DNA of 64,000 nucleotides from DATJPR01 sp963843525 (lineage in GTDB: Bacteria > Bacteroidota > Ignavibacteria > UBA10030 > UBA6906). The notes below the pieces were generated by a model, which did not search any database, was not told the origin of the DNA, and saw nothing but the letters and a program-made list of their open reading frames with translations. The translations under genes and the position numbers were made by a program. The stretch lies in assembly GCA_963843525.1 (NCBI GenBank), contig CAWJKM010000002.1, positions 434,001 through 498,000 on the forward strand, given 5' to 3'. How positions within the stretch are numbered: the first letter of the stretch is position 1; the number at the start of each line of letters is the position of its first letter. Positions 7,504 to 15,869 of the stretch are shown piece by piece.

Positions 7504-8808
7504 GTGAAACAGTCGGTTCCCATACTCATCGCAGCTTTTCTTGTCGCCGTCTTCCTCTTGATCTTCCTACTCGAGAGGCTGGGGGGCTTCGCCGACAACT
7601 CCGACGGGGTGGTGCGGGTCTACTATGCCGACAACATCTCGCCTGCCCATCAGTGGGTCATCGACGAATTCAATAGATTGCACCGGGGCCGGATCGAGGT
7701 GGTCCCTGTCAATCTCCCATTTGAAAAATTCACCACGAATGAGCGGAAAGAGCTGCTTGCCCGCTCATTGCGCAACAAGAGCGATCGGCTTGACATCTTC
7801 GCGGTGGATCTGATCTGGGTCCCGCGGTTTTCCCGCTGGTGTGAGCCTCTCAACGGGCTGGTGTCACAGAAGGAGCGTGAACAGATTCTCCCCCAGGCGG
7901 AAGAATCGTGCGTCTTCGACAGCACCCTGATGGCGTTACCAGTCTACCTCGATGTTGGCCTGCTCTATTATAGAAAGGATTTGATCCGTCAGCTCCCCGG
8001 AGGTTCCGGGGTCGAAAGGGATCTCCGCGCTTCCATGACGTGGGGACAATTTGATTCTCTCGGACGGACGGTCGCGAAATCGGGAAGGCCGTTCTACCTC
8101 TTCCAGGGGAACGACTTTGAGGGACTGACGTGCAGTTTTTTTGAAATGATTGCGGGGCAGGACCGGGAGTTCTTTCATCGGCGCCCGCTGGATTTCGAGT
8201 CCCCTATCGCCAGGCGCGCGCTCCACATGCTTGTGGATTTTGTCTGGAAGGACAAGATCAGTCCGCCGGCGGTCTCGGAATTCGACGAGATTCGCAGTTA
8301 CACGTATGCTCTTGACCACAATGCGTATTGTGTGCGCGGGTGGCCGAACTTTATCGAAAGTTTCCAGGCGGGAAACCTTGCCCGGGGTATCGTCGATTCT
8401 CTCGAGCGCGCTCCGCTGCCGCATTTCCCGGGCCGGGAGCCCGTCACGGTGTTCGGCGGCTGGAATCTCATGATCTCCCGCTACAGCACGCGGAAAGCCG
8501 AGGCTCTCGAATTTGCCAAGTTCTTCCAGCGCGAGGCGGTCCAGGAGAAACTTTTCGAGATCGCGGGATACATTCCCACCGATCTGGCCGTGTATTCCGA
8601 TTCCGCGTACATCGCGGCACACCCGATCCTTGGTTTCTACAGAGATCTCATTGCCTCCGGATTCCACAGACCGTCACTCGTCGAATACACGAAGATGTCC
8701 GATATCATTTCCCGGGCCGTCCACAGGGCGATCAAGGGAGAGGTCGATCCCGACACTGCTCTCCACGAAGCCTCACGGGAAATTCTCCGGACCGGAGCCA
8801 CCGAATGA
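7504..8808 (+). CDS. Extracellular solute-binding protein, family 1 (MalE-like), first gene of the glucan locus
   Basis: This is a 434-residue protein with an uncleaved-looking N-terminal membrane anchor (about 5-27, no lipobox). An ABC sugar-binding fold follows: VRVYYADNISPAHQWVIDEFNRLHRG at 37-62, 'LDIFAVDLIWVPRFSRWCEPLNG', 'ALPVYLDVGLLYYRKDL' and 'VFGGWNLMISRYSTRKAEALEFAKFF'. The start is GTG 7504. No ABC permease or ATPase gene lies nearby. The stop overlaps the start of a membrane sensor kinase gene (ATGA at 8805). A sensory role, handing a bound sugar to the kinase, is therefore more likely than transport. The ligand is probably a glucan oligosaccharide, inferred from context. Confidence 0.8.
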   Translation: MKQSVPILIAAFLVAVFLLIFLLERLGGFADNSDGVVRVYYADNISPAHQWVIDEFNRLHRGRIEVVPVNLPFEKFTTNERKELLARSLRNKSDRLDIFAVDLIWVPRFSRWCEPLNGLVSQKEREQILPQAEESCVFDSTLMALPVYLDVGLLYYRKDLIRQLPGGSGVERDLRASMTWGQFDSLGRTVAKSGRPFYLFQGNDFEGLTCSFFEMIAGQDREFFHRRPLDFESPIARRALHMLVDFVWKDKISPPAVSEFDEIRSYTYALDHNAYCVRGWPNFIESFQAGNLARGIVDSLERAPLPHFPGREPVTVFGGWNLMISRYSTRKAEALEFAKFFQREAVQEKLFEIAGYIPTDLAVYSDSAYIAAHPILGFYRDLIASGFHRPSLVEYTKMSDIISRAVHRAIKGEVDPDTALHEASREILRTGATE

Positions 8809-10388
8809 GCGAAACGAGAAAGGCGGAGGGGCGCGCTGAACAACCGCATACGGGATTCCTCGAACAATTCCGGAACCACCGCTTTGATCTCAAGCATGTC
8901 ACGGTGCTCTTTCTTGTCCTTCTGTTTTTCCAGCTCGTGGTGTCCGTCCTCCACAAAACCTCCCTTTCGAAGTTTCTTGGCAGGACCCAGGAATGGTATC
9001 AACAGGACTCGGCCGAGAGGCTGGCGAATCTCACCACCACATCCATCGAACTGCTCCTTGAAGGCCATGAAGACAAGCCCGTCTTTTCCCCACGCGAGAA
9101 CCGCAAACTCGTCCAGGGCCTCAATATCATCCTCAACCAGCAGCTGCTGAATCAAAATGTCCGTGAGATTTGCGTCATTGTCCCGACCGACACCGGCGTG
9201 GTGGCGATCGACGACGGCAATATCCTCTACTCCTATATGTTTGAAGGTGTCCGCGTCCCGAAGGGTGCCAACGGGACTCATGCACAGGCCATCGCGTTGT
9301 ACCGGACATTGAGCGGCGAACTCAAGCGGTCGGAACAGATCCAGACGATCGTTGAAGGGCGGCAGACATTCCATGTTTTCGTGCCGTTTGTGCCGCGCGG
9401 AGAATTCATGGGCGCGTTGTACATGCGGAACACCCCGGATTTCAGTTTTATTTCTCGCGAGGTCATCAGCAACTACGACGAGATTTCCCTCACCTTCTCC
9501 GCGTTGATCCTGTTCGGGTTGCTTGCCATGTTTTTTATCTCGTCGTACACCCTCAAACAAAGAAACGAAACGCAGCAACTCCTCTTCCAGAAGGAAAAGG
9601 AACTCCTTGCCGAACAAATCCATTACGAAAAGGAACTCCTGTTCACCAAGAGAATCTATCACACGCACCATAAGGCGGAGAAAATCATGGGATTTATCAA
9701 GGATGACCTCCGCACGCTGGCGCCGTCGAATATGGACGATGTGAAACACCGGGTGACAAAGTACTCGAACTTCATCGCGCGGGTTATCTACGACATGAAA
9801 TGGTTTGACCCCCCTGTCCAGACGATACGGAGTCCTCTTTTCAGGACGAACATCAACGATGTCATCCGGTTTCTTGTGAAGAACGTTTTCCAGCGGGTGA
9901 CCAAGACTCCCGGCGGTGTCCAGTTCTCCCTGTCCCTCTCCGACGATGTTCCCCCCGTGCATATCAACGAGTTTGTGGTCTGGGAATCCCTCGAACCGAT
10001 CATTCAGAACTGTGTCGAACATGGCGGTATTCCCGATCTCCTCATCACCATCACGACCTCTTATGATGCCGGGACCGGAACAACGACCGTGGTGGTCCAG
10101 GACAACGGTGTCGGCCTGGCGCCGGGGCTGCTGGTGAAGAACGAGCGGGGGATCCGGCGGGTATTCCTGGAGAGTGTATCGACAAAGAACGCCGATGGCA
10201 GGCATTCGGGGTACGGGTGTTATCTGGCCCATGAAATCGCGACCCAGCGCTGCGGGTGGAAGCTTGATGCGGAAAACCTTCCTGACGGCGGCGCCCGGTT
10301 TGTCTACACGATTCCGAACAATGAGAACGGGTCCGCAACCACGACACCGGGAGTGATCACCCGGTCGGAAGACCGGGGAAACGATTGA
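8805..10388 (+). CDS. Membrane sensor histidine kinase of the glucan locus
   Basis: This is a 527-residue protein with TM1 at about 32-49, a periplasmic domain at about 50-228 and TM2 at about 229-248. A charged coiled coil (about 255-285) precedes a dimerisation region containing RIYHTHHKAEKIMGF (about 283-297). The HATPase_c domain has the N-box IIQNCVEHG (N402), DNGVGL (433-438) and SGYGCYLAHEIA (468-479). The phosphoacceptor helix is not the usual H-E-x-x-x-P form; one of the His residues at 286-289 is the probable site. ATG 8805 is chosen because it overlaps the previous stop as ATGA, showing translational coupling. The partner regulator gene begins 65 bp downstream. Confidence 0.82.
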   Translation: MSETRKAEGRAEQPHTGFLEQFRNHRFDLKHVTVLFLVLLFFQLVVSVLHKTSLSKFLGRTQEWYQQDSAERLANLTTTSIELLLEGHEDKPVFSPRENRKLVQGLNIILNQQLLNQNVREICVIVPTDTGVVAIDDGNILYSYMFEGVRVPKGANGTHAQAIALYRTLSGELKRSEQIQTIVEGRQTFHVFVPFVPRGEFMGALYMRNTPDFSFISREVISNYDEISLTFSALILFGLLAMFFISSYTLKQRNETQQLLFQKEKELLAEQIHYEKELLFTKRIYHTHHKAEKIMGFIKDDLRTLAPSNMDDVKHRVTKYSNFIARVIYDMKWFDPPVQTIRSPLFRTNINDVIRFLVKNVFQRVTKTPGGVQFSLSLSDDVPPVHINEFVVWESLEPIIQNCVEHGGIPDLLITITTSYDAGTGTTTVVVQDNGVGLAPGLLVKNERGIRRVFLESVSTKNADGRHSGYGCYLAHEIATQRCGWKLDAENLPDGGARFVYTIPNNENGSATTTPGVITRSEDRGND

Positions 10389-10453
10389 ACGGGTGAAGCA
10401 AGAACAACCTCCGGCGGGTTCATACAGTCATCAGCGACAGGTGGTAGACGACA

Positions 10454-11911
10454 ATGCTTGAGGGCGAACGCATAAGTATTCTCCTCATTGAGGATGAAGA
10501 ATTCGATGTCCGCCGGGTGATGAACACCTTGAGTCCCCTGGCCGACCGCATCAAGGTGCGCGATACCGTATCGAACGGTAATGCCGCTTTGGATCTCCTG
10601 CGGGCCGGGAAGGACCGGTACGACCTTGTCATCATGGACTTCCAGATCGCCGGCGGGCTCATGGGGGAGCAGCTCATTCATGAGATCAAGCGCATCGATT
10701 CCTCCATCCAGATCATCGTCATCACCAAAATGACGATCAACATAACGGACTTTGATTTTGCCAACCGGCTCATGAAGGCCGGGGCATTCTGGTACTGCAC
10801 AAAATATCCCGGGGATATCGAGGAGTACGTCTATCAGCCGACGGACTTCATCCTGAGCATCGTCAATGCCTTCCAGAAACGGCAACTCGAGCGAGAACAG
10901 AGCAGGTCCAAGAAGCGGTTCGCGCAGACGATCGAAGGAATCCTGTCCGGAAAACAAATCCTGGGAACGTCCGCCGCGATAGAACTCCTCCGGCACGATA
11001 TGCGGAAGTGTACGGAAAGCACCGCGCCGGTGCTGATATCGGGTTCATCGGGGACCGGCAAGGAACTTGTCGCCCAGAATATCCACTATACGGGGAGCCG
11101 CCGGTTTGAGAATTTTGTCCCGGTGAACTGCGGCAGCCTTCCCCATGAACTGATCGAAAGCGAGTTGTTCGGTTACGAAAAGGGCGCCTTCACCGGGGCG
11201 AACCAGCGCAAACTCGGCCTCTTTGAAGTCGCACATCGCGGCACGCTCTTCCTTGACGAGATCGCAGAGCTGCCGCCGGCGGCACAGGTGAAGCTGTTGC
11301 GGGTCATTCAGGAAGGTGAAATCGAGAAGATCGGGCGCACCGACAAGATCAGAGTTGACGTGCGGATCATCGCAGCGACGAACAAGGATCTGGACCAGGC
11401 TGTCGCGCAGGGACGGTTCCGCGAGGATCTGTTTTACCGGCTGAACGTTCTCCCGATCCGCGTCCCCGCGCTGCGGGAGCGCCGGGAGGACATTCGAGAA
11501 TTCATTCGATACTTCGTGCAGCAGTTCGCGGAAGAGATGGACCGGGAAATTCCCCTCTTTGAAGAAGATGCGCTCCGCCTGCTCGAACAACAGGATTGGC
11601 CGGGCAATGTGCGGGAGCTCAAGAATGTGGTGCAACGCCTGGCGTTTGAAGGGGAACCCACCATCACCGCTGCACAGACCGAGATTGCCCTGGGCAAGAG
11701 AGTGAGGCAACAGTCCGAAGAGGGAAGATTCCTGGTCGATCTTCCCCCGGAAGATGCCCCGCTCTCCTGGCGGCAGATCGAACACATGGTTCGCGAGAGA
11801 TATTTTCGCTTCATCCGGGACCATTCCTCTTCGGATGCAGACGCTGCGAAAAAACTGGGCCTCGCTCCGCCAAACTATCACCGCATGTGCAAGGAGCTCG
11901 GTATTAAATGA
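10454..11911 (+). CDS. Sigma54-dependent response regulator (NtrC family)
   Basis: This 485-residue protein has the full NtrC layout. The receiver domain (8-140) has acidic pocket residues ED (13-14), phosphoacceptor D62 (VIMDFQ), T91 and K117; the beta4-alpha4 region is longer than usual (MTINITDFDFANRLM). The AAA+ domain (about 168-400) has Walker A GSSGTGKE (197-204), the sigma54-contacting loop GAFTGA (244-249), Walker B LFLDEIAEL and the sensor motif 'RNVRELKN' type (GNVRELKNVVQRL). A Fis-type helix-turn-helix lies at the C-terminus (ERYFRFIRDHSSSDADAAKKLGLAPPNYHRM). It should activate sigma54 promoters when phosphorylated by the kinase encoded just upstream. A matching promoter is found at 15762. 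Confidence 0.92.
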   Translation: MLEGERISILLIEDEEFDVRRVMNTLSPLADRIKVRDTVSNGNAALDLLRAGKDRYDLVIMDFQIAGGLMGEQLIHEIKRIDSSIQIIVITKMTINITDFDFANRLMKAGAFWYCTKYPGDIEEYVYQPTDFILSIVNAFQKRQLEREQSRSKKRFAQTIEGILSGKQILGTSAAIELLRHDMRKCTESTAPVLISGSSGTGKELVAQNIHYTGSRRFENFVPVNCGSLPHELIESELFGYEKGAFTGANQRKLGLFEVAHRGTLFLDEIAELPPAAQVKLLRVIQEGEIEKIGRTDKIRVDVRIIAATNKDLDQAVAQGRFREDLFYRLNVLPIRVPALRERREDIREFIRYFVQQFAEEMDREIPLFEEDALRLLEQQDWPGNVRELKNVVQRLAFEGEPTITAAQTEIALGKRVRQQSEEGRFLVDLPPEDAPLSWRQIEHMVRERYFRFIRDHSSSDADAAKKLGLAPPNYHRMCKELGIK

Positions 11912-13866
11912 TTCGGATGAACAAGCGAGCGTTGTTCTGGGCAATTCTCCTCCTCACGCCATTCCTCGTGCTGGGGTTGGTGGAAGCCGCCTGCAGAGTC
12001 GGCGGTTTTTTCGCACCCATGCCTTTCCTGATCGAAGTCCCGAACAGCAACGGCACCATGGTATCGTTCAACGCGCTGGTCGCGTCCCGCTACGTCGACC
12101 CTTCGCGCGTCCCGGTGCCGATGATCGCCCCGGAGTCTTTTTCCACGCAAAAAGCCCCGGGGACGTTCCGCGTCCTCTGTCTGGGGGAATCGAGCACTGC
12201 AGGCTTCCCATTTGACTGTCAGGTCCCGTTCCCGAAACAGCTCCGTCAGATTCTTGCTGAGGCCCATCCAGACAGAAGAATTGAGGTTCTGAACGCAGGA
12301 ATCGCCGCGATCAGCAGTTACGTCATCGTCGATCTGATGCCTGAACTCCTGAAGACCGCGCCGGATCTTGTCGTGGTCTACACCGGTCACAATGAGTTTT
12401 ACGGCGTCTACGGCAGCGGCTCGGCGCTCTTTCACGGGAGCAACGATTTTCTCGTGCGTGCAAATCTCTGGGTGCAGGGCACCCGCGTGGGGCAGATGGT
12501 AAAGCGCTTCATCGCGTGGGCCGCCCCCGGCAGAAAGAGCGAAGCGGCGGGAAAAACGCTGATGCAGTCAGTGGTGCGAGATCAGGAAATCCCTCTGGGG
12601 TCTCCCCAGTTCCGGAATACGATGAATGTATTCCGGCGCAATCTCAGCCGGATCGTCGAGCTCTGCGAAGAACACAGAATCCCGGTCATTGTCAGTAACC
12701 TTGTATCGAACGAGGCTGATTTCAAACCGTTCCAGTCCATAGTCGATAGCACGCACCTCCCGGCTCTCCATCTCCGGCAGGTGCTTTCAGCCGGCGACTC
12801 TCTTGTTGATGCGGGAGAGTGGCGGAACGCCGCATCGCGCTTCGCCGAGGTCCTCGGGGCGGATTCCGGCAACGCCGACGCATGGTACGGGATGGGACGG
12901 GTGTCGAGCCGCATGAATGACACTCTTGCCGCCCGCCGGTGGTTCCTCGGGGCGATCGACAGGGATGGCATGCGGTTCCGCGCGTCCGGTGAGGAGAATG
13001 AGATTATCCGGGAGGTCGCGCTCGCGGACGGTGCAACATTTGTTGACATGCACGCACTCTTTGAAGAGGCGTCTCCCCGCGGTGTTATCGGCAAGTCGCT
13101 TCTCTGCGATCACGTCCATCCCAATCCACAGGGGTATTATCTCATGGCAGAGGCCCTTTTCGGGACGATCCAGCAGATGCGTCTGCTCCCTGCTCCGGTC
13201 TCCGGATTCCGGCTTCCCCCCACACCCTACGGGGTCACCGACCTTGACTGGGACATCGGATTGATGAAAATCTTTGTCATGACCCACCGGTGGCCTTTCC
13301 CGAGCACGCCTGTCACGATTGATGACTACCAGCCGCACGGTGATCCGGAGGCTGCACGCATCGCGCGGAAATATCTGTTCGAGGATAATGTCTGGTCGCG
13401 TGCGCACGAGGCGATGGCGGAGAACTACATCGAAAGGGGAGACTTTGGCGGCGCACGACGCGAATTTGCTGCGATCGCCGTGTTTGCACCGGACGATCCC
13501 GCGCCGTACCGCATGATTGCCGAAACCTACGGCAAAGAGAAAAACTGGGCGATGCAATCTCTTGCCTACCGTGAGGCCCTGCAGAGACCGGGCCCGAAGG
13601 GACTGCTTGCGTATCACCTGGCGCTGAGTCAAATGCAGATGGGACATCTCGATAATGCGATCGTGGTGATGGAGGCGGCGACGAACGCACCGGAACTGAC
13701 GATGGATCAGAGACAAAATGCACGCTTTTATCTCGCCGGGTTCCTGTCCGACGCGGGCCAGCGCGACAGGGCCCTCGCAATGTTACGGATCATCCTCCAC
13801 GACGATCCGACGTATCCGCCGGCGCGGACATTTCTCTCTCAGCTCGAAAGGACACCACAACAATGA
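11908..13866 (+). CDS. SGNH/GDSL-type hydrolase domain protein with TPR repeats, membrane-anchored
   Basis: The start ATG overlaps the regulator stop as ATGA. The 652-residue protein has a TM or signal anchor (about 9-30) and an SGNH hydrolase core with GESSTAGFP (Ser95), GHNEFYG (Asn162) and DHVHP (Asp401/His404). A TPR-like insertion lies at about 285-350 between the core blocks. A second TPR region (about 455-645: NYIERGDFGGARREFAAIAVFAPDDPAPY, ALSQMQMGHLDNAIVVMEAA) follows. SGNH enzymes remove acetyl or other acyl esters. An esterase on decorated polysaccharide, or envelope glycan modification, would fit, but the substrate is not shown. Its stop overlaps the next start (ATGA at 13863), so it is translationally coupled to the lichenase gene. 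Confidence 0.75.
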   Translation: MIRMNKRALFWAILLLTPFLVLGLVEAACRVGGFFAPMPFLIEVPNSNGTMVSFNALVASRYVDPSRVPVPMIAPESFSTQKAPGTFRVLCLGESSTAGFPFDCQVPFPKQLRQILAEAHPDRRIEVLNAGIAAISSYVIVDLMPELLKTAPDLVVVYTGHNEFYGVYGSGSALFHGSNDFLVRANLWVQGTRVGQMVKRFIAWAAPGRKSEAAGKTLMQSVVRDQEIPLGSPQFRNTMNVFRRNLSRIVELCEEHRIPVIVSNLVSNEADFKPFQSIVDSTHLPALHLRQVLSAGDSLVDAGEWRNAASRFAEVLGADSGNADAWYGMGRVSSRMNDTLAARRWFLGAIDRDGMRFRASGEENEIIREVALADGATFVDMHALFEEASPRGVIGKSLLCDHVHPNPQGYYLMAEALFGTIQQMRLLPAPVSGFRLPPTPYGVTDLDWDIGLMKIFVMTHRWPFPSTPVTIDDYQPHGDPEAARIARKYLFEDNVWSRAHEAMAENYIERGDFGGARREFAAIAVFAPDDPAPYRMIAETYGKEKNWAMQSLAYREALQRPGPKGLLAYHLALSQMQMGHLDNAIVVMEAATNAPELTMDQRQNARFYLAGFLSDAGQRDRALAMLRIILHDDPTYPPARTFLSQLERTPQQ

Positions 13867-15665
13867 AGGGCAAGCTTTTTCTCCTCTTCACCGGACTCGC
13901 AGTGATCTTCTTTTCCTCGTCAGCGCCGGCGCAGAAGCCGTATCGCGGGGCGGAATACCGCACGATCGGGACCATGACCTATGGGCGGTTCGAGGTCCGG
14001 ATGCGCTCGGCCCCCGTCTCGGGCATGCTTTCATCGTTTTTCACCTATTATGACGCGGCCTCGCCATGGAACGAGATCGATATCGAAACGATGGGGAGGT
14101 ACTCGAACGAAATACAGTTCAATACGATCGTCCCCGCCAATGGCAATAACCACGTCCAGCGGCAGACCGTCCCATTCAATCCCCATGCAGCCTTTCACGT
14201 CCTCGGATTCGAATGGACGCCGGATTATGTGGCCTGGCGGATCGACGGGGAAGAGGTCTACCGGCAGACGGGAACACACATTTCGCAACTCGTCAAGCCG
14301 CAGAAAATCATGATGAATGTCTGGCAACCGGCAGACGTCTCGTGGGCCGGTTCCTTCAGTGCCGCCCAATTGCCGGTGTATGCGTACTATGACTGGGTCA
14401 AATACTATGCGTACACGCCCGGGACCGGGGACAACTTCACGCTGCAGTGGACCGACGATTTTAATTCGTTCGACGTCACGCGCTGGCAAAAAGCGACGCA
14501 TACCTGGGACGGGAACAACGCGCAGTTTGTCACCGACAATGCCGTCGTCGCGAACGGATACCTGATTCTCTGCCTGACGAGCAATACCACCAGCGGGTAT
14601 GGAGGCGGCCCTGTCGTCGACCAGGACGTTGATGCACCCTCTCTTGTCTGGGCCAGGGCCTACGATTCTACAATTGTGGTCCGGTTTTCCGAGACCGTAG
14701 ACCAGCTCTCCGCAGAAACCATCTCACATTATTTCGGCGGTGCCGCGGCCTATAAAAGCGCAAAGTTGCGTCCCGACGGCAGGACCGTCGACGTTTCCGT
14801 GAGCGGCATGGATCTCGCGACCCCCTTCATTCTCTTCGTCCAGGGTATCAAGGACACGGCTGCTTCTGCGAACACCATGAGTCTTTCCCACGTGCGCGTT
14901 ACAATGCCGCTGAGCTTCCCGATCAAGATCGACGTCGGTGGGACCGGTGATGCAAATTACCGTGCCGATTCCGCATGGGCAGAGACCAATGACTACGGAT
15001 ACATCGGCGGTTCTCCTTTCGCCGTTCTCCCCTCCAATCCCGTCTCGGGCACCACCGAACCCGCAATTTACCGGACGGTCGTGCACGGCATCTCCGGCTA
15101 CAAAGTGAGGGTGCCGAACGGAACGTACAACGTGACGTTGAAAATGATGGAAGATCGTTTCGCGTCGGCCGGGAAGAGAGTGTTCAGTGCGAAGGTCGAA
15201 GGGCAGACACTCTTCACGAATCTGGATCTTTTTCAACAAGCGGGACTGCTCAAAGCCTACGACGTCGTCGCTTCATCGGTCGTGGTGGAAGATAACATCG
15301 TCGACATCTGGTTGGGAGCGCAGACCGACTCGACGACGCTGGCAGGGATCGTCATTGACAGGCTTGCCGGACCAACCGGCGTCCGGGATCAGCCCGGGTT
15401 CCCCACCAATTATGAGTTTTCAGTTTTTCCCAATCCTTTCAACGGAGCAACTGTCCTTCATTTCGCCCTCCCGGTGGCGGGCCAGATTTCCATGCTGATC
15501 CATGACACCCTCGGAAGAGTCGTTCAATCCATGGACCTCGGAATGATCAGCGCCGGGGTTCATGAATTCCGGTGGGCAGACGAAAAGCTTTCCTCTGGCA
15601 TCTATTTCTTCACGTTGAGAGGATTTGAGCACCAGTCGACCGTGAGGTGTGTGATCATGAAATGA
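13863..15665 (+). CDS. Circularly permuted GH16 endo-beta-1,3-1,4-glucanase (lichenase) with malectin-like and T9SS domains
   Basis: This is a 600-residue secreted enzyme with a signal peptide (1-24). Residues 28-185 carry the second part of a GH16 lichenase (GAEYRTIGTMTYGRFEVRM, then catalytic WNEIDIET with E71, D73, E75, then IMMNVW and YYDWVKYY). The strands that normally begin the fold (DDFNSFDVTRWQKATHTWDG ... YLILCLT) come afterwards, at 198-239. This order is that of the naturally permuted Fibrobacter succinogenes lichenase and the reverse of Bacillus lichenases. An Ig-like segment (about 253-345), a malectin-type domain (about 350-500) and a T9SS sorting domain (about 515-600) follow. 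It should cut mixed-linkage beta-glucan at the cell surface. Confidence 0.88.
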   Translation: MKGKLFLLFTGLAVIFFSSSAPAQKPYRGAEYRTIGTMTYGRFEVRMRSAPVSGMLSSFFTYYDAASPWNEIDIETMGRYSNEIQFNTIVPANGNNHVQRQTVPFNPHAAFHVLGFEWTPDYVAWRIDGEEVYRQTGTHISQLVKPQKIMMNVWQPADVSWAGSFSAAQLPVYAYYDWVKYYAYTPGTGDNFTLQWTDDFNSFDVTRWQKATHTWDGNNAQFVTDNAVVANGYLILCLTSNTTSGYGGGPVVDQDVDAPSLVWARAYDSTIVVRFSETVDQLSAETISHYFGGAAAYKSAKLRPDGRTVDVSVSGMDLATPFILFVQGIKDTAASANTMSLSHVRVTMPLSFPIKIDVGGTGDANYRADSAWAETNDYGYIGGSPFAVLPSNPVSGTTEPAIYRTVVHGISGYKVRVPNGTYNVTLKMMEDRFASAGKRVFSAKVEGQTLFTNLDLFQQAGLLKAYDVVASSVVVEDNIVDIWLGAQTDSTTLAGIVIDRLAGPTGVRDQPGFPTNYEFSVFPNPFNGATVLHFALPVAGQISMLIHDTLGRVVQSMDLGMISAGVHEFRWADEKLSSGIYFFTLRGFEHQSTVRCVIMK

Positions 15666-15673
15666 TAACGAAT

Positions 15674-15693
15674 TGATAATGGGCCCGTTATCA
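15674..15693. promoter_or_regulatory. 20-bp near-perfect palindrome, candidate enhancer site for the sigma54 regulator
   Basis: TGATAATGGGCCCGTTATCA is self-complementary at 18 of 20 positions. A further TGATAAC half-site lies at 15663 and GATGATAAG at 15695. It is about 70-90 bp upstream of the -24 element at 15762, the distance typical of NtrC-type enhancer sites. Assignment to the regulator encoded at 10454 is inference. It could also act as a weak hairpin after the lichenase gene. Confidence 0.5.
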
Positions 15694-15761
15694 TGATGAT
15701 AAGCCCGATCCGTTGCCCGGTCAGGAACCGAAAATATCGTTCAGAAATAGCAGGTTTGTTC

Positions 15762-15777
15762 TGGCATACGAAGTGCA
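15762..15777 (+). promoter_or_regulatory. Sigma54 (-24/-12) promoter upstream of the GH2 gene
   Basis: TGGCATACGAAGTGCA matches the sigma54 consensus TGGCAC-N5-TTGCA, with the invariant GG and GC at exactly the right spacing. It lies 93 bp before the GH2 start codon in a 204-bp gap. A sigma54 activator gene lies at 10454-11911, making this the best candidate for a regulated promoter inside the locus. Confidence 0.6.
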
Positions 15778-15869
15778 TTTGATCCCTCCGCACTGAATCA
15801 TTCCCCACTCGTTTCATCGGCTTTCGCATTTCAGTTCTCGCTCATCCACAGACTTAAGATCGGCATCAT

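Noticed and set aside
8328..8804. Longer N-terminus for the sensor kinase
   Set aside because: The extension overlaps the binding-protein gene out of frame and is Arg/Pro-rich; the ATGA overlap at 8805 is convincing.
8637..10232. 531-codon minus-strand frame
   Set aside because: Antisense shadow of the sensor kinase with no recognisable motif.
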